From Sinohyriopsis cumingii (taxonomy: Eukaryota; Mollusca; Bivalvia; Unionida; Unionidae), in the NCBI GenBank assembly GCA_028554795.2, contig CM068828.1:19677936-19741935 (forward strand): 64,000 bases of DNA, in the 5' to 3' direction. Position numbers and translations under genes: made by a program. Positions 25,900 through 35,300 of this stretch are shown here, piece after piece; positions within the stretch are counted from its first letter, which is position 1, and every line of letters starts with the position of its first letter. The notes under the pieces are model-generated. The model was not told the DNA's origin. It did no database searches and worked only from the letters and a program-made list of their open reading frames with translations.

Positions 25900-27100
25900 A
25901 AGTTAAATTGAGCTGGGGTTATTTCTCAATATGCAGAGCAAATAGCCCACTGAATCCATGATGACATAGTCTGTGTTAATATATCCTCCTGTTCTTTCGT
26001 AAGAGCTAAAAAATAGGCATGATCTCCCTTGACACAGCGGCTGTGTTCGATTGAGTTACCACTTAAATGCCTGAACTGGGTCTTTTAGGTAGCCTTGAGC
26101 TGATGTGTCCAGACTTGACAGAGGTTTCATGACCAAACTGTTGTTACCTTTGGCAAGCAGACTAATCTTGCCAATAAAAGAGGATGCTGTCACGAGTAAG
26201 ACTTGTCGGAACAGCATGTAGTTCAGGTCTGTTGAAAGGGCATGCATTTCATTAATTCTGCCCACCCTCATTAATGCCATCAGGAAGCAGGTCTTGTATG
26301 AAAGGTGCATCAGAGATGCCCTTGAGAGTAGTTCAAAAGGTGTCTTGTTCAGCCAGGTTAATACCCAAGATAGGTTCTACTTTGGGCACAGGGTTAATGT
26401 TTTTGGCTGTGTATACTCAAAGCTGGAGCAAGGGACAGATAAGTCCTTGTTTTTGCCAAAAGTCTCTCTCTCATGATGACAAAAGTGATCATGGAGTGGT
26501 AGCTTTTTATCATACTCAGTGCTAACTTTCCCTTTTCAAAAGAGCCAGAGAAGGAAGTTAGCCATGAGTGATATAGATGCCTGGAGAGGCAGGATGTGTT
26601 TGTTTATGCACCACTGGGTGGAAACATGCCATTTGCCTTCATACGCTTTCAGAGTGGAGGGACCTATTGCTTGAGCAATTTTCTCCTTGACTGGACATCA
26701 GAAATTGTTTCTGTTTAATATGATCCAGACATGTAGGTTTAATAGTTCTGGGTAGGGATGAAACTGGCATAGTGGTTGTTTGAATAGATGAGGGAAAAAC
26801 TGAACTTCTGAGGTGTTTCCATTGAGATTGAGGAGGCTGCTGATCTATGACTTCTGGCTGATGCAATGAGGATAAGGTGACACTCTGATTCTGTTGCTTT
26901 CTGTATCACTTTTAAAATCAGGAGTCTTAGATGCATCCAGGCCATTCCAATCTATCGATAAAGCTTCAACTTCCCAGGCTTTTGGGTCAGGTAGATACAA
27001 AGGTTGGAGTTGATATTCCACATTGTTGCAAACAGGTCCACCAATGGTTGGTCCCATCAGGTACATATCTAAGTGAAAACTGAGGTATAAAGAGACCATT
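25900..27100 (-). pseudogene. DIRS-like tyrosine recombinase and connecting region, broken
   Basis: The minus-strand frame 26845-27099 contains YLPDPKAWEVEALSIDWNGL, matching the conserved DIRS segment after RNase H (form: PDP.AW.VDALS..W.GLDAY). Frame 26056-26310 contains KTCFLMALMRVGRINEMHAL, which fits the first catalytic-arginine region of DIRS tyrosine recombinases, followed by DPVQAFKW. The pieces lie in different frames with stops between them. The later catalytic HxxR and tyrosine motifs could not be read with confidence. Confidence 0.7.
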
Positions 27101-27139
27101 CATTCTGTATTATTTGTTTTTAAGGACAAAGGCTCATCT

Positions 27140-28330
27140 AGTACATTAGATGTTCCGGGATATGGTGAACTTGTAAGTGGATTTGTTGTTGACCACAAAG
27201 CTTTTGAAAGTCCCAAACCAGAACTCAAATGTCTGAGGACTTGGTTCCTCCTTGTTGTTTGAGATAGGTCACCACTGTAGAGTTGTCAGATAGAATGAGG
27301 GCTTCCTTGCTGCTTAAATATGCATGCCACCAGTGAAAGGCTTTAACAATGGCCATTATCTCCAGAATACTGATCTGCAGATGTTTTTCCTGAGGAATGC
27401 ATGCACCACTGGCTTTCCAAAAGGATGGTATTAGGTGCCTGCATTGGTACAGTCTGTAATCTGGGGCAGTTGTACTTACAGAGGTATACCACTATGAGCC
27501 AAGTTAGGTTGCCCCAATTCCAAAGATGGTGCCTCAATAGTGTGCAGATGGTGAAGGGTTGGTCCAGTGGGCAAACTTTTGGACTCCATTGGGACAGAAA
27601 AATCATTTGCAATGGGTGTGCAAAAAATGCAAAATTGGACAACGAGATCTGCTGCCATGATGAGCAAGTTTAGCAGGGAAAGGAATTCCCGTACTGATAG
27701 AGTTTTCTTCAAAATTAAAGAAGCCACCATGGCTCAAAATTTCAATGCCTGGTCCTGAGTCCTAACACAAAGATGAACTGTTTGCCTTTGCTTTGACTAA
27801 GTCAGATTTTTCCTTGCTGACAAGAAAGCCCTGATTGGTAAGGAATGCAACAAGGGTAGTATATAATGCATGTATATGTTTCTGGAGGATGTTGTTCAGG
27901 TAACTTGATGTTGCCACTGCAGAAATGGTCCAGACATATGTCATTACTCAGTTCATCAGACAAGTGAAGACCCAGGGACTGATGTTGAGTCCCAATGGGA
28001 GTGACCTGAATTGGTGAATGATGTTGTAGGTGAATTGCAGGAACTTCCTGGAAGCCTTGCAAATAAGGAAATGACGGTAAGCATCTTTAACACCACACTG
28101 ATGACAAAGTCTCATTCTAGGACAGCATAGAACCAAGGGGTGTGAATAAACTGATTGAGGGCATTTAGGTGCATAACCGGATGCAGAGTACCATTTGCCG
28201 TTGGGACCTAGAAAAGTCTGGAAGAAAAAAAGAGAATTTGTGTTTTGAATGTGTTCTCCTGCCCTTTTCTGGAGATCTTTTATTTCTTGGTGCAAGGTGG
28301 TGGCTTTGAATGGGTCCATTGGGACATTAT
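27140..28330 (-). pseudogene. DIRS-like reverse transcriptase and RNase H, broken
   Basis: Frame 27948-28319 holds DAYRHFLI followed by FRSLPLGLNISPWVFT, the DIRS RT signature (forms DAY.H..I and FR.LPFGL..AP.VFT). The expected YxDD box falls in a frame-broken stretch near 27920-27960. Further downstream on the minus strand, about 27200-27370 reads MAIVKAFHWWHAYLSSKEAL and DNSTVVTYLKQQGGT, typical of the DIRS RNase H. Multiple frameshifts separate the pieces. Confidence 0.8.
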
Positions 28331-28784
28331 TAACTGTTAGGAATCTGGGTAGAGGAGGAGGAATGGGAAAGGTGATGGAGAGTCTCTCAGAAACTACTTG
28401 TTGAGTCCAAAGATAATCGTGGCAGAAAAGAACTGGAACCTTCCTACAACCAGGATGTGTGGAAAGGTTATAGTAGAGATGAAATCATTATCTGTGAGGA
28501 GGAGGCTGCCAGAAGGAGAAACATTGGGACAAATGATAGGACGCTCCTAGTGCTTCATCCACTTTGGTTTGCGATAACTGGCTTACAGTGGGTGGAACTT
28601 CAATAGGATGGTTTTCAGAGGTTTGTGTCCTATGTGTGGCCCTTGGGTCCTTTTGTTGATTTCCAGTACTATCCCTGTCTTGATGCTGTGGTTGCGGGGG
28701 AAGGAAATTGGTCTCCTTGTGGCTTGGTTGTGGACTTCTTCAATCTAGCCATTAAACAGAAGGTTAGAGGATAATGGCTGTGCA

Positions 28785-29280
28785 CATAGCTTGGCCTTAT
28801 GCTTGTCCTTATAGCTTGGCCTTATGCTTGATCTTACAGCTTGACCTTATGTTTGTCCTTATAGCTTGGCTTTATGCTTGATCTTACAGCTTGACCTTAA
28901 GCTTGTCCTTATAGCTGAGCCTTATGCTTGTCCTTATGTTTGTCCTTATAGCTGAGCCTTATGCTTGTCCTTATGTTTGTCCTTATAGCTTGGCCTTAAG
29001 CTTGTCCTTATAGCTTGGCCTTATGTTTGTCCTTACAGCTTGTCCTTATAGCTTGGCCTTATAGCTTGTCCTTATACTTGTCCTTATGTTTGTCCTTATA
29101 GCTTGGCCTTATGCTGGTCCTGATAGCCTTATAGCTTGGCCTTATGCTGGTCCTGATAGCCTTATAGCTTGGCCTTATGCTGGTCCTGATAGCCTTATAG
29201 CTTGGCCTTATGTTTGTCCTCATATGGCCTTATGCTTGTCCTTATACTTGTACTTATAGCTTGTCCTTATACTTGTCCTT
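28785..29280. repeat. Irregular CCTTATAGCTTG-type tandem repeat inside the DIRS-like element
   Basis: Dozens of short units built from CTTATAGCTTGGCCTTATGC and TTGTCCTTATG in variable order. It lies between the RT and gag-like pieces and interrupts coding. Confidence 0.88.
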
Positions 29281-29631
29281 CAGGAACCTGGAGGTAAAGA
29301 TGACTGGGTCAAATTCTGCCAATCATAAATTGTAGCTGCAGTTACGTCATTGGCCAAAGTGTGTTGACAGGCTCTGTTTACTACTTGGGCCATTCTTGAG
29401 ACCAACTCCCATGCAAGCTCTGAGATATACAGAGTGAGAGAAGATAAGTTATATTCTGCCTGTTCGAAGATAGTCATAGAGACAAAGTCCAACACAAACG
29501 CCATGGCTATGATACTGCACACTAACTGCTGTGTTTCATCAAAGGTCGTCTGTTCCATATGTATGGAGTGTGGCTTTGTCATCCCCAAAGCAGCGATATC
29601 ACTGTAGACTGCTGGGTTTCCAAATGAAATA
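29280..29631 (-). pseudogene. DIRS-like gag-region fragment
   Basis: An open minus-strand stretch of at least 102 codons (containing HMEQTTFDETQQLVCSII), positioned upstream of the RT as a DIRS ORF1 would be. It is cut at its 5' side by the Polinton and continues at 47288 onward. I do not recognise a specific motif; the assignment rests on position. Confidence 0.45.
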
Positions 29632-29637
29632 CTGGTG
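29632..29637. repeat. Polinton target-site duplication, left copy (CTGGTG)
   Basis: CTGGTG directly precedes the left terminus and is repeated at 47282-47287 directly after the right terminus. Six bases is the characteristic Polinton duplication length. The flanks on both sides read as the same DIRS-like element. Confidence 0.88.
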
Positions 29638-29652
29638 AGTAGTTAAGTGGGA

Positions 29653-29850
29653 TACCCTAGGGACAATGGGACTTAGCATTAAAAAGACCCCTGGGACACT
29701 CTAGGGACAATGGAAATTTAACATGGAGAAAAATCGTGGGTCACTCTAGGGACAATGGGAATTTAACATAGAGTTTGAGTCTGTCTAGGGACAAGGGAAA
29801 TTAACATGGGAATAGAGTTTGGGTTTGTCTAGGGACAAGGGGAATTGAAT
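29653..29850. repeat. Five subterminal iterations in the TIR
   Basis: Copies of (T/C)CTAGGGACAA(T/G)GGG followed by an AATTTAACATGG-like segment start near 29655, 29699, 29744, 29784 and 29828, spaced about 40-45 bp. The mirror set is in the right TIR. Iterated subterminal motifs often bind terminal protein, integrase or replication factors; that role here is inference. Confidence 0.8.
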
Positions 29851-29856
29851 ATGGGA

Positions 29857-29887
<31 letters not shown>

Positions 29888-29969
29888 TTTTTTTAAAATT
29901 TAAATTTAAATTTAAATTTAGAAAAGGGGTAGGCAATGGAAAGGCTATCTCTTTTCGAGAAATATGGCT

Positions 29970-29985
29970 GGCCCTGAAAAGGGCC
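29970..29985 (-). terminator. Histone-type mRNA 3' stem-loop, left TIR
   Basis: On the minus strand this is GGCCCTTTTCAGGGCC (6-bp stem, TTTC loop), preceded by ACCCAAA and followed by AGCCA. About 15 nt further on is AAAAGAG, complementary to the CUCUUUU core of U7 snRNA. It lies 24 nt downstream of the stop of the outward-facing TIR gene (30010-30243). Confidence 0.88.
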
Positions 29986-30009
29986 TTTGGGTTTATGTTA
30001 ATATTAATA

Positions 30010-30243
30010 TTAACATAGATGGCATCTGTCACATCTTCTTCTTCTTCTTAAACTCCTTCTAACTACCGGTCCATACACAAGTACCCTCTTGAGACATCCT
30101 TGTCTTTCTATGTAAACTCTCCTCATCCATTGACTAGTATCTGTCCTATCAACAACAGTCCACTTGGACCTGACATACATGAGCATGTCCGTCCTAAACA
30201 TCATGGAAGATACAAGGGTGGATGACTCAACTGTGGTCCACAT
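30010..30243 (-). CDS. Outward-facing TIR gene, small arginine-rich protein
   Basis: A 78-codon minus-strand frame whose ATG (30243) lies 13 bp inside the TIR boundary. A clear TATA box, CTATAAATA, sits at 30296-30288 on the same strand about 45 nt upstream. The product is basic, with a run of arginines just before a C-terminal CDRCHLC cluster that might bind a metal. No homologue is recognised. The stop is followed by a histone-type stem-loop. The second copy in the right TIR keeps the frame but not this promoter. DNA binding or a core-protein role is possible but unproven. An alternative frame overlapping the stem-loop is considered a shadow. Confidence 0.6.
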   Translation of the reverse strand: MWTTVESSTLVSSMMFRTDMLMYVRSKWTVVDRTDTSQWMRRVYIERQGCLKRVLVYGPVVRRSLRRRRRCDRCHLC

Positions 30244-30287
30244 CTTGAAGCGACGAGAATAGGTGAATCAATGCAGTGAACTGTGCT

Positions 30288-30296
30288 TATTTATAG
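30288..30296 (-). promoter_or_regulatory. TATA box of the left TIR gene
   Basis: CTATAAATA on the minus strand, 45 nt before the ATG at 30243. It is back to back with the plus-strand TATA at 30409-30415, defining a divergent promoter of about 220 bp. Confidence 0.7.
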
Positions 30297-30408
30297 GTAC
30301 AGGAAGGATTGAAACGGATTGAATTCATTCACCAATCCGAACACGCGTTACAAAATTCAGTCAGCTCGCATCCAATCCGAAGAGAGCAGTCTGTGATGTC
30401 ACGTGGTC

Positions 30409-30415
30409 TATATAG
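30409..30415 (+). promoter_or_regulatory. TATA box of the gene at 30463
   Basis: TATATAG preceded by TGATGTCACGTGG, a CRE/E-box-like sequence. The ATG is 48 nt downstream of it, the same spacing seen at several other genes of the element. Confidence 0.65.
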
Positions 30416-30462
30416 ATTCGTTAGCGCTTGTGTGCAGTCAATCTATGCGACAGTGATTCAAC

Positions 30463-31023
30463 ATGAAGGAAACTCAGAAAACGATCCATTGGGGTGCACC
30501 AGCAGGGGAGACTGCCCAAGGGAACCCGGACTTACTTTCAGAAGAGGTACACTGGGATTTTGTGGATTTTCTTACCTCGCAAGAATTTGTTCCAGAACCT
30601 TCGTTACCTTCTTCATTACCGCAAGTGGAGAATTTTAGACAGAGACAGAAAGAAGAATTGGAGAAATTTATGCAACGACAAAAGGAAGCGGAACAAGCTT
30701 TTCTCCTACAGCAACAGCAACAGCAACAAGAAGAGGTAAGAAAAAAACAACAGCAACAACAGCAAGAAGAAGTAGCAGCAAAGAAACAAGACGGTGAAAA
30801 TCAAACGGCTACGGTACTGTTGGACATTTTAGCGGAGTTAAGAAGTCTGAAACAAATGTATCAGACTTCTTTATCACGACCGAAGAGAATACGACCTTCC
30901 CGAGCTAAACACGCCAACCCTGTGACTAAGCCTGTCGTACCACCCTTAGTGATTTCAACCCAATCATCAGAAGTAGGCCTTGGCCGTGGCAAAGGCTTAA
31001 GGCAGTTAAAGTTGATTGGTTAA
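30463..31023 (+). CDS. Accessory protein with coiled coil and polyglutamine
   Basis: A 186-residue open frame starting at the first ATG after the TATA box at 30409. The N-terminal third is acidic with VHWDFVDFLTSQEF. Residues about 62-105 are a charged Q/E/K-rich helix with two polyglutamine runs, likely a coiled coil. A second helical segment, LLDILAELRSLKQMY, follows, then a basic proline-containing tail. No homologue recognised. The stop is 26 nt before a perfect histone-type stem-loop, followed by a purine element and AATAAA at 31115-31120. It neighbours the divergent TIR gene and resembles the genes at 44444 and 45300 in having a glutamine/glutamate-rich helix and the same 3' cassette. 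Confidence 0.75.
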   Translation: MKETQKTIHWGAPAGETAQGNPDLLSEEVHWDFVDFLTSQEFVPEPSLPSSLPQVENFRQRQKEELEKFMQRQKEAEQAFLLQQQQQQQEEVRKKQQQQQQEEVAAKKQDGENQTATVLLDILAELRSLKQMYQTSLSRPKRIRPSRAKHANPVTKPVVPPLVISTQSSEVGLGRGKGLRQLKLIG

Positions 31024-31048
31024 ACTCACCCCTACACCAAAATAAAAA

Positions 31049-31064
31049 GGCCCTTTTCAGGGCC
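31049..31064 (+). terminator. Histone-type mRNA 3' stem-loop after the gene at 30463
   Basis: GGCCCTTTTCAGGGCC followed by ACCCA (31065-31069), a perfect match to the animal replication-dependent histone 3' end consensus. TCGAAAAGAAATA at 31076-31088 is in the position of the histone downstream element. AATAAA lies at 31115-31120. Confidence 0.92.
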
Positions 31065-31315
31065 ACCCACATTTCTCGAAAAGAAATACAATTTCAATTT
31101 GCCAATAACTCAAAAATAAACCCCACCCATTTTACCCTTATAGTACGTGTCTGTGTATGAGTGCGTGAGTGTAGCTTCTTATTTTAAAATCAAAACTCAA
31201 AGACACTTACCTTATATCATTCATGTATTCTTTTATCCATTTTTTTACAATCCAATTCACAATTCACCACAGAACACTTTAATTAAAAGTTCATTGACTT
31301 CTTCTTTCTCCTTGT

Positions 31316-31776
31316 TTAGTCTCTCTGTTTTTTGAATTTCTTCACCGTTTTTACCTCATTTTCTTCCCTTCTTCTTTTCTTCTCCTGTTTCTTTTTCTTC
31401 ACCAGTCTTCTTTCTTCCTCTTCTTCCTCTGAAGAATCCCTCTCTTCTTCCGAAGAATCCCTCTCTTCTTCTGAAGAATCCTTCTTTTCTTCTGACTCCT
31501 CTTGTTTCTTTTTTGGGCAATCTGGAGACCAATGTCCTTTTTCTTGACAATAATAACAGGTATCTTGACTTTTGTCTCTTTTAGTCCCTGTTTTTGTTCT
31601 TTTTTGACGGTCTGGACACTCTGAAGACCAATGCCCTTTCTTCTGACAGATATAGCAAGTATCTTGACTTTTATCTCGAAAGGAAGGAGAGTAGTCCGTC
31701 GGCTGGTCTGAAGAGAATTTTCAAATACCCCTCGCAAAGCTCTGACGAAACATTCCATCTGGGTAGTCTCTTCCAT
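31316..31776 (-). pseudogene. Two-zinc-knuckle protein, frameshifted
   Basis: A minus-strand gene of about 153 codons if one base lost near 31725-31733 is allowed for. The duplicate 5' copy at 32234 downward keeps the uninterrupted frame, showing which version is original. After the shift the frame holds two CCHC zinc knuckles, CYICQKKGHWSSEC and CYYCQEKGHWSPDC, each preceded by DKSQDT. A serine/glutamate-rich repeat and a lysine-rich tail ending at 31316 follow. I chose the ATG at 31776 because the minus-strand TATA (31833-31840) lies 57 nt upstream; an ATG at 31824 is too close to it. CCHC knuckles usually bind nucleic acid. Such a protein is not part of the standard Polinton set known to me. 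Confidence 0.72.
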
Positions 31777-31832
31777 CGTTGTGCTCGGCTTGAGAGTGAA
31801 ATGAATAGTGAAAGGACAAGACACACACCCTT

Positions 31833-31865
31833 TTTATATACGCTGGTTTGCCAAGACTATAAATT
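31833..31865. promoter_or_regulatory. Compact divergent double TATA promoter, first copy
   Basis: Minus-strand TATATAAA (31840-31833) faces the zinc-knuckle gene and plus-strand TATAAATT (31858-31865) faces the truncated polymerase copy at 31912. The two boxes are only about 18 bp apart. The duplicate is at 32291-32323 and serves the full polymerase gene. Confidence 0.7.
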
Positions 31866-31911
31866 AGTCTGTGGTGTTTAAACTTGAGTCATTTGACGTT
31901 TTGCACTCAAG

Positions 31912-32109
31912 ATGAAACGATCCCATTCATTCGAGAAGAAAGAAGAAGAAGAAAGTAAGAGGCAGAAACGTGATCTATCGCCTCGTACCAGGGCTGAAAT
32001 CTTGGCACAAATTCATGCCAGTGATTTTGAAGAGGACATGAGTGAACCAGAATCCGAACCCTCTAAACCAAGTTCACTTTTGGAAATGTCATCATTGCGG
32101 CTTACGTGA
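31912..32109 (+). pseudogene. Truncated duplicate of the polymerase 5' end
   Basis: The first 55 codons are identical to the start of the polymerase gene at 32370, including its promoter. At 32077 the sequence switches to a 37-bp stretch identical to 35869-35905, deep inside the polymerase gene but in a different reading frame, giving a 65-codon chimaeric frame. The tandem duplication then restarts at 32111. It is a rearrangement by-product, not a gene. Confidence 0.9.
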
Positions 32110-32113
32110 CAGC
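32077..32113 (+). repeat. 37-bp filler copied from the polymerase palm region
   Basis: Identical to 35869-35905, including TTTTGGAAATGTCATCATTG. It sits exactly at the junction between the two copies of the 31654-32077 / 32111-32535 tandem duplication. The right junction shares AGC with the upstream donor, a microhomology. Confidence 0.92.
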
Positions 32114-32282
32114 AAGTATCTTGACTTTTATCTCGAAAGGAAGGAGAGTAGTCCGTCGGCTGGTCTGAAGAGAATTTTCTAATGACCCCTCGCAAAGCTC
32201 TGACGAAACATTCCATCTGGGTAGTCTCTTCCATCGTTGTGCTCGGCTTGAGAGTGAAATGAATAGTGAAAGGACAAGACAC
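32111..32282 (-). pseudogene. Truncated duplicate of the zinc-knuckle gene 5' end
   Basis: Minus-strand copy of the N-terminal part of the zinc-knuckle gene, probable ATG at 32234. It keeps the frame lost in the main copy but is cut after the first cysteine of the first knuckle by the rearrangement junction. It shares the divergent promoter with the polymerase gene. Confidence 0.85.
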
Positions 32283-32290
32283 ACACCCTT

Positions 32291-32323
32291 TTTATATACG
32301 CTGGTTTGCCAAGACTATAAATT
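32291..32323. promoter_or_regulatory. Divergent TATA promoter of the polymerase gene
   Basis: Minus-strand TATATAAA at 32298-32291 and plus-strand TATAAATT at 32316-32323. The polymerase ATG lies 54 nt after the plus-strand box. Confidence 0.72.
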
Positions 32324-32369
32324 AGTCTGTGGTGTTTAAACTTGAGTCATTTGACGTTTTGCACTCAAG

Positions 32370-35300
32370 ATGAAACGATCCCATTCATTCGAGAAGAAAG
32401 AAGAAGAAGAAAGTAAGAGGCAGAAACGTGATCTATCGCCTCGTACCAGGGCTGAAATCTTGGCACAAATTCATGCCAGTGATTTTGAAGAGGACATGAG
32501 TGAACCAGAATCCGAACCCTCTAAACCAAGTTCACCACCCTTAGTCAACCCTGAAAAGTACTATTCCATTCGAGAGACGGAAAAGCGCTCCTCTAGAAAA
32601 TTTAGAACCACGGCTTACACCTACACGGTGAAGTTTAAAGATTTCAAGGCCGACGTACCCTTGGAGAAAGCAGAAGGGTTTATCACCGAGATGTGGGATT
32701 CTTTGCTCACCTCACTCAAGCGACAATGTCAACCCAAAGAAGACGATCGCTTGACACTATCCATAGATCACGACGGTTTGAAATCCCCTGTTTGGATCAA
32801 GTTTAACAGACCCGCAGAACTAACCCCTTCCAAAGTCATGGACAAGATTCAACACGTACAACAATCTAATGACCAGTTTGACATCACCGATGGTAAAGCC
32901 ACACTGAAAATGGCTCACGTCTCTCTTCCTCAAGGGACAGGACGCAAAAAGATGTTATTGGTGGACGACCTTCGCAACACCAAAACAAGTCTTGTCCGAA
33001 TTAACAACCCTCAAGACCAGATGTGCTTAGCCCGTGCCATCGTGGTGGGACGAACCTATGCCAACAAGAACGACACGGTAGAATGGAAAAGAACCTGGGA
33101 GAACATTCGAAAATCAAACCGAACCAAACAACGAAACGAAGCAGAACTCCTGTTGCAACAAGCTGGCCTGTCCAAAGACACACCCTGTGGCATTCCTGAG
33201 ATGCAAAAATTGCAAGATGCCCTAGCTCCACGCTACACCTTGAAAGTGCACCCTCAAGAAATGCGCGGGTCTCTGTTGTTTTGAGGCCAAGACTTTAAGG
33301 ACGGAAAATACATTCATGTCTATCATCACGATGACCATTTCGATACCATTACCAGTATCACTGGATTCCTGGGATACGGTTATTATTGTGAGAAATGTGA
33401 TTATGGTTATAACAATCGAGAGCAACACAAGCATTGTGGATTGAAATGCCCAGGATGTTTGGCCTCTCCACCCTGTCTGAGCGAAGAACCAGTGCCTTGT
33501 TCAACTTGTCTGCGTACGTTTGTCAGCCCTGCCTGTTACCAGCAACATCTGAAGACGCAAGGTTCACAGCAGAAATGTGCTTGTCAACTCTTGAGATTGT
33601 GCCCAACCTGTGGACAAGGCATACTTACCAACAATGCCAAGGCACACGTATGTCAAGGAAAGAAAAAATGTCACATTTGTCACCACATCGTGGACTTGGA
33701 ACACGAATGCTATGTGCAAAAATACCAACCCCCACCAGAGAAAGAGGACGGTCACAAGAAGAAAGGCAATTTCATCTTTTTCGATTTCGAATGCATGCAA
33801 GAGACTGGCATTCACATCCCTAATTTCTGCGTGGCTCATCGAGCGTGCGAGAAGTGCATTCAAGAACCTATCTTCAGTCATTGCCCTCACTGCAGCAAGA
33901 TTCCTGGAGGGCGTGAAAAAATCTTTCGGGGACCAAACACGTTAGCCAATTTTGCCCAATGGGTCTTAGACCCCATCGACAAGACGTGGAGCCAAGAGGA
34001 CATCGAACGTTACGGAGATTGTCATCGTCATGCCACGGTGATGGCTCACAATTTCTCCGGATACGATGGACAGTTTCTTTTGAGGTACTATACGGAACAT
34101 GGCACCGAACGTCCTAAAGTGATTTTGAATGGAGCCAAAATCATTTTCATGCAAGTGGGACAAGTACAGTTTAAAGATTCGATGAGTTACTTGGCCATGC
34201 CTTTGAGCCGAATGCCTAAAACGTTTGGAATGACAGAAATGGCTAAAGGGTACTTTCCACACTTTTTCAATACGGAAGCCAATCAACATGCTGTTCTACC
34301 CCATTTGCCTGAGGCTCACTATTACGACCCCGACAACATGCGTACCGAACAACGAGAAGCTTTCTACGCTTGGTACCAAGCTCACGCCTCGGACCCTTTC
34401 GACTTTCAGGAAGAAATGTTAAAGTATTGTCGTTCCGACGTGGACATTTTACGGCGTTGCTGTGGAAAATTTCGAGAACTGTTCATGGAACACGGAGGGG
34501 TCGATCCTTTGAAAGAAGCTTGCACCATTGCCAAAGCGTGTTCCTTAGTGTACCGCCAACGATTCATGCCTGAAAACACCGTGGCTGTCATCAGTCCTCA
34601 AACGACCCACTATGTCAAGCGTCAATACTCGGTCAAAGCCCTACGTTGGTTACATTACTTGTGCGACAAGGAAGACAAATGGATTCAGCATGCCCGCAAC
34701 GGAGGAGGCGAAAAGACCATCGGAACGTATTCGGTCGATGGCTGGGACTTAGAAAACCCCAAGATCGTGTACGAGTCTAACGGTTGCTTATTTCACGGAT
34801 GTCCCGTCTGTTACCCTGACCGTGGCACTAAAAATCAGTTTTTGCAACGAACCATGGAAGACTTGTACCAGGACACTTGTCAGCGACGCCTAAAGTTAGA
34901 ACAGCAAGGATACCAAGTGGTGGAAATGTGGGAACACGAGTACGATCACCGTTTGAAAACCGATCCCGAGTTTAAACGCCTCATGGAAAGTTACCAGTTC
35001 ATGGACCCGCTGAACCCGAGGGATAGTTTGTACGGAGGAAGGACCAATGCCACCTGTTTGCTGTACCAAGCCGACGAAGAGAAAGGAGAAGAAATCAAAT
35101 ACTTGGACGTGTGTTCGTTGTATCCCTACGTGTGCAAATATTGTCGCTTTCCTGTACGGCACCCGCAATTGTTCACGGAACACATCGACCTGAAAAACAT
35201 TCGACAATACGAAGGCTTGATCAAGTGTAAAGTTTTGCCTCCCACGAACCTATACCATCCCGTCTTACCTCACCATTGTCAAGGCAAACTGATGTTTCCA

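Larger units (their letters stand above)
25169..29637 (-). mobile_element. DIRS-like tyrosine-recombinase retrotransposon, left (3') part
   Basis: Reading leftward on the minus strand come a gag-like piece, reverse transcriptase, RNase H and a tyrosine recombinase, ending in a terminal repeat. The outer repeat at 25169 is the inverse complement of the one ending at 48953. Inverted terminal repeats plus a tyrosine recombinase instead of a DDE integrase are the DIRS-1 hallmarks. The element is split at 29637 by the Polinton; its 5' part is at 47282-48953. Removing the insertion and one target copy leaves about 6.1 kb, the usual DIRS size. Many stops and frameshifts make it inactive. Confidence 0.85.
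29638..30230. repeat. Polinton left terminal inverted repeat
   Basis: Pairs with 46690-47281 at very high identity; visible differences are in the poly-T/A tract, one AGA-type codon and a few bases. Within it are five subterminal iterations of TCTAGGGACAATGGGAATTT-type sequence (about 29653-29850), a poly-T run, AAATTTAAATTTAAATTTAA, and the palindrome GTTAATATTAATATTAAC. It also carries most of an outward-facing gene with a histone-type stem-loop. Confidence 0.95.

Noticed and set aside
29635..29640. A terminus at AGTTAAG with GTGAGT as the flanking six bases
   Set aside because: The right flank does not match GTGAGT. Moving the boundary three bases outward gives CTGGTG on both sides and an AGT start, which fits Polintons.
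29829..30032. Second small frame in each TIR (also 46891-47118) beginning MTDAIYVNI
   Set aside because: It overlaps the histone-type stem-loop and the poly-A/T tract and is a shadow of the 3' region of the TIR gene.
31332..31547. Plus-strand serine/phenylalanine-rich frame
   Set aside because: It is the reverse complement of the acidic/lysine-rich tail of the minus-strand zinc-knuckle gene.
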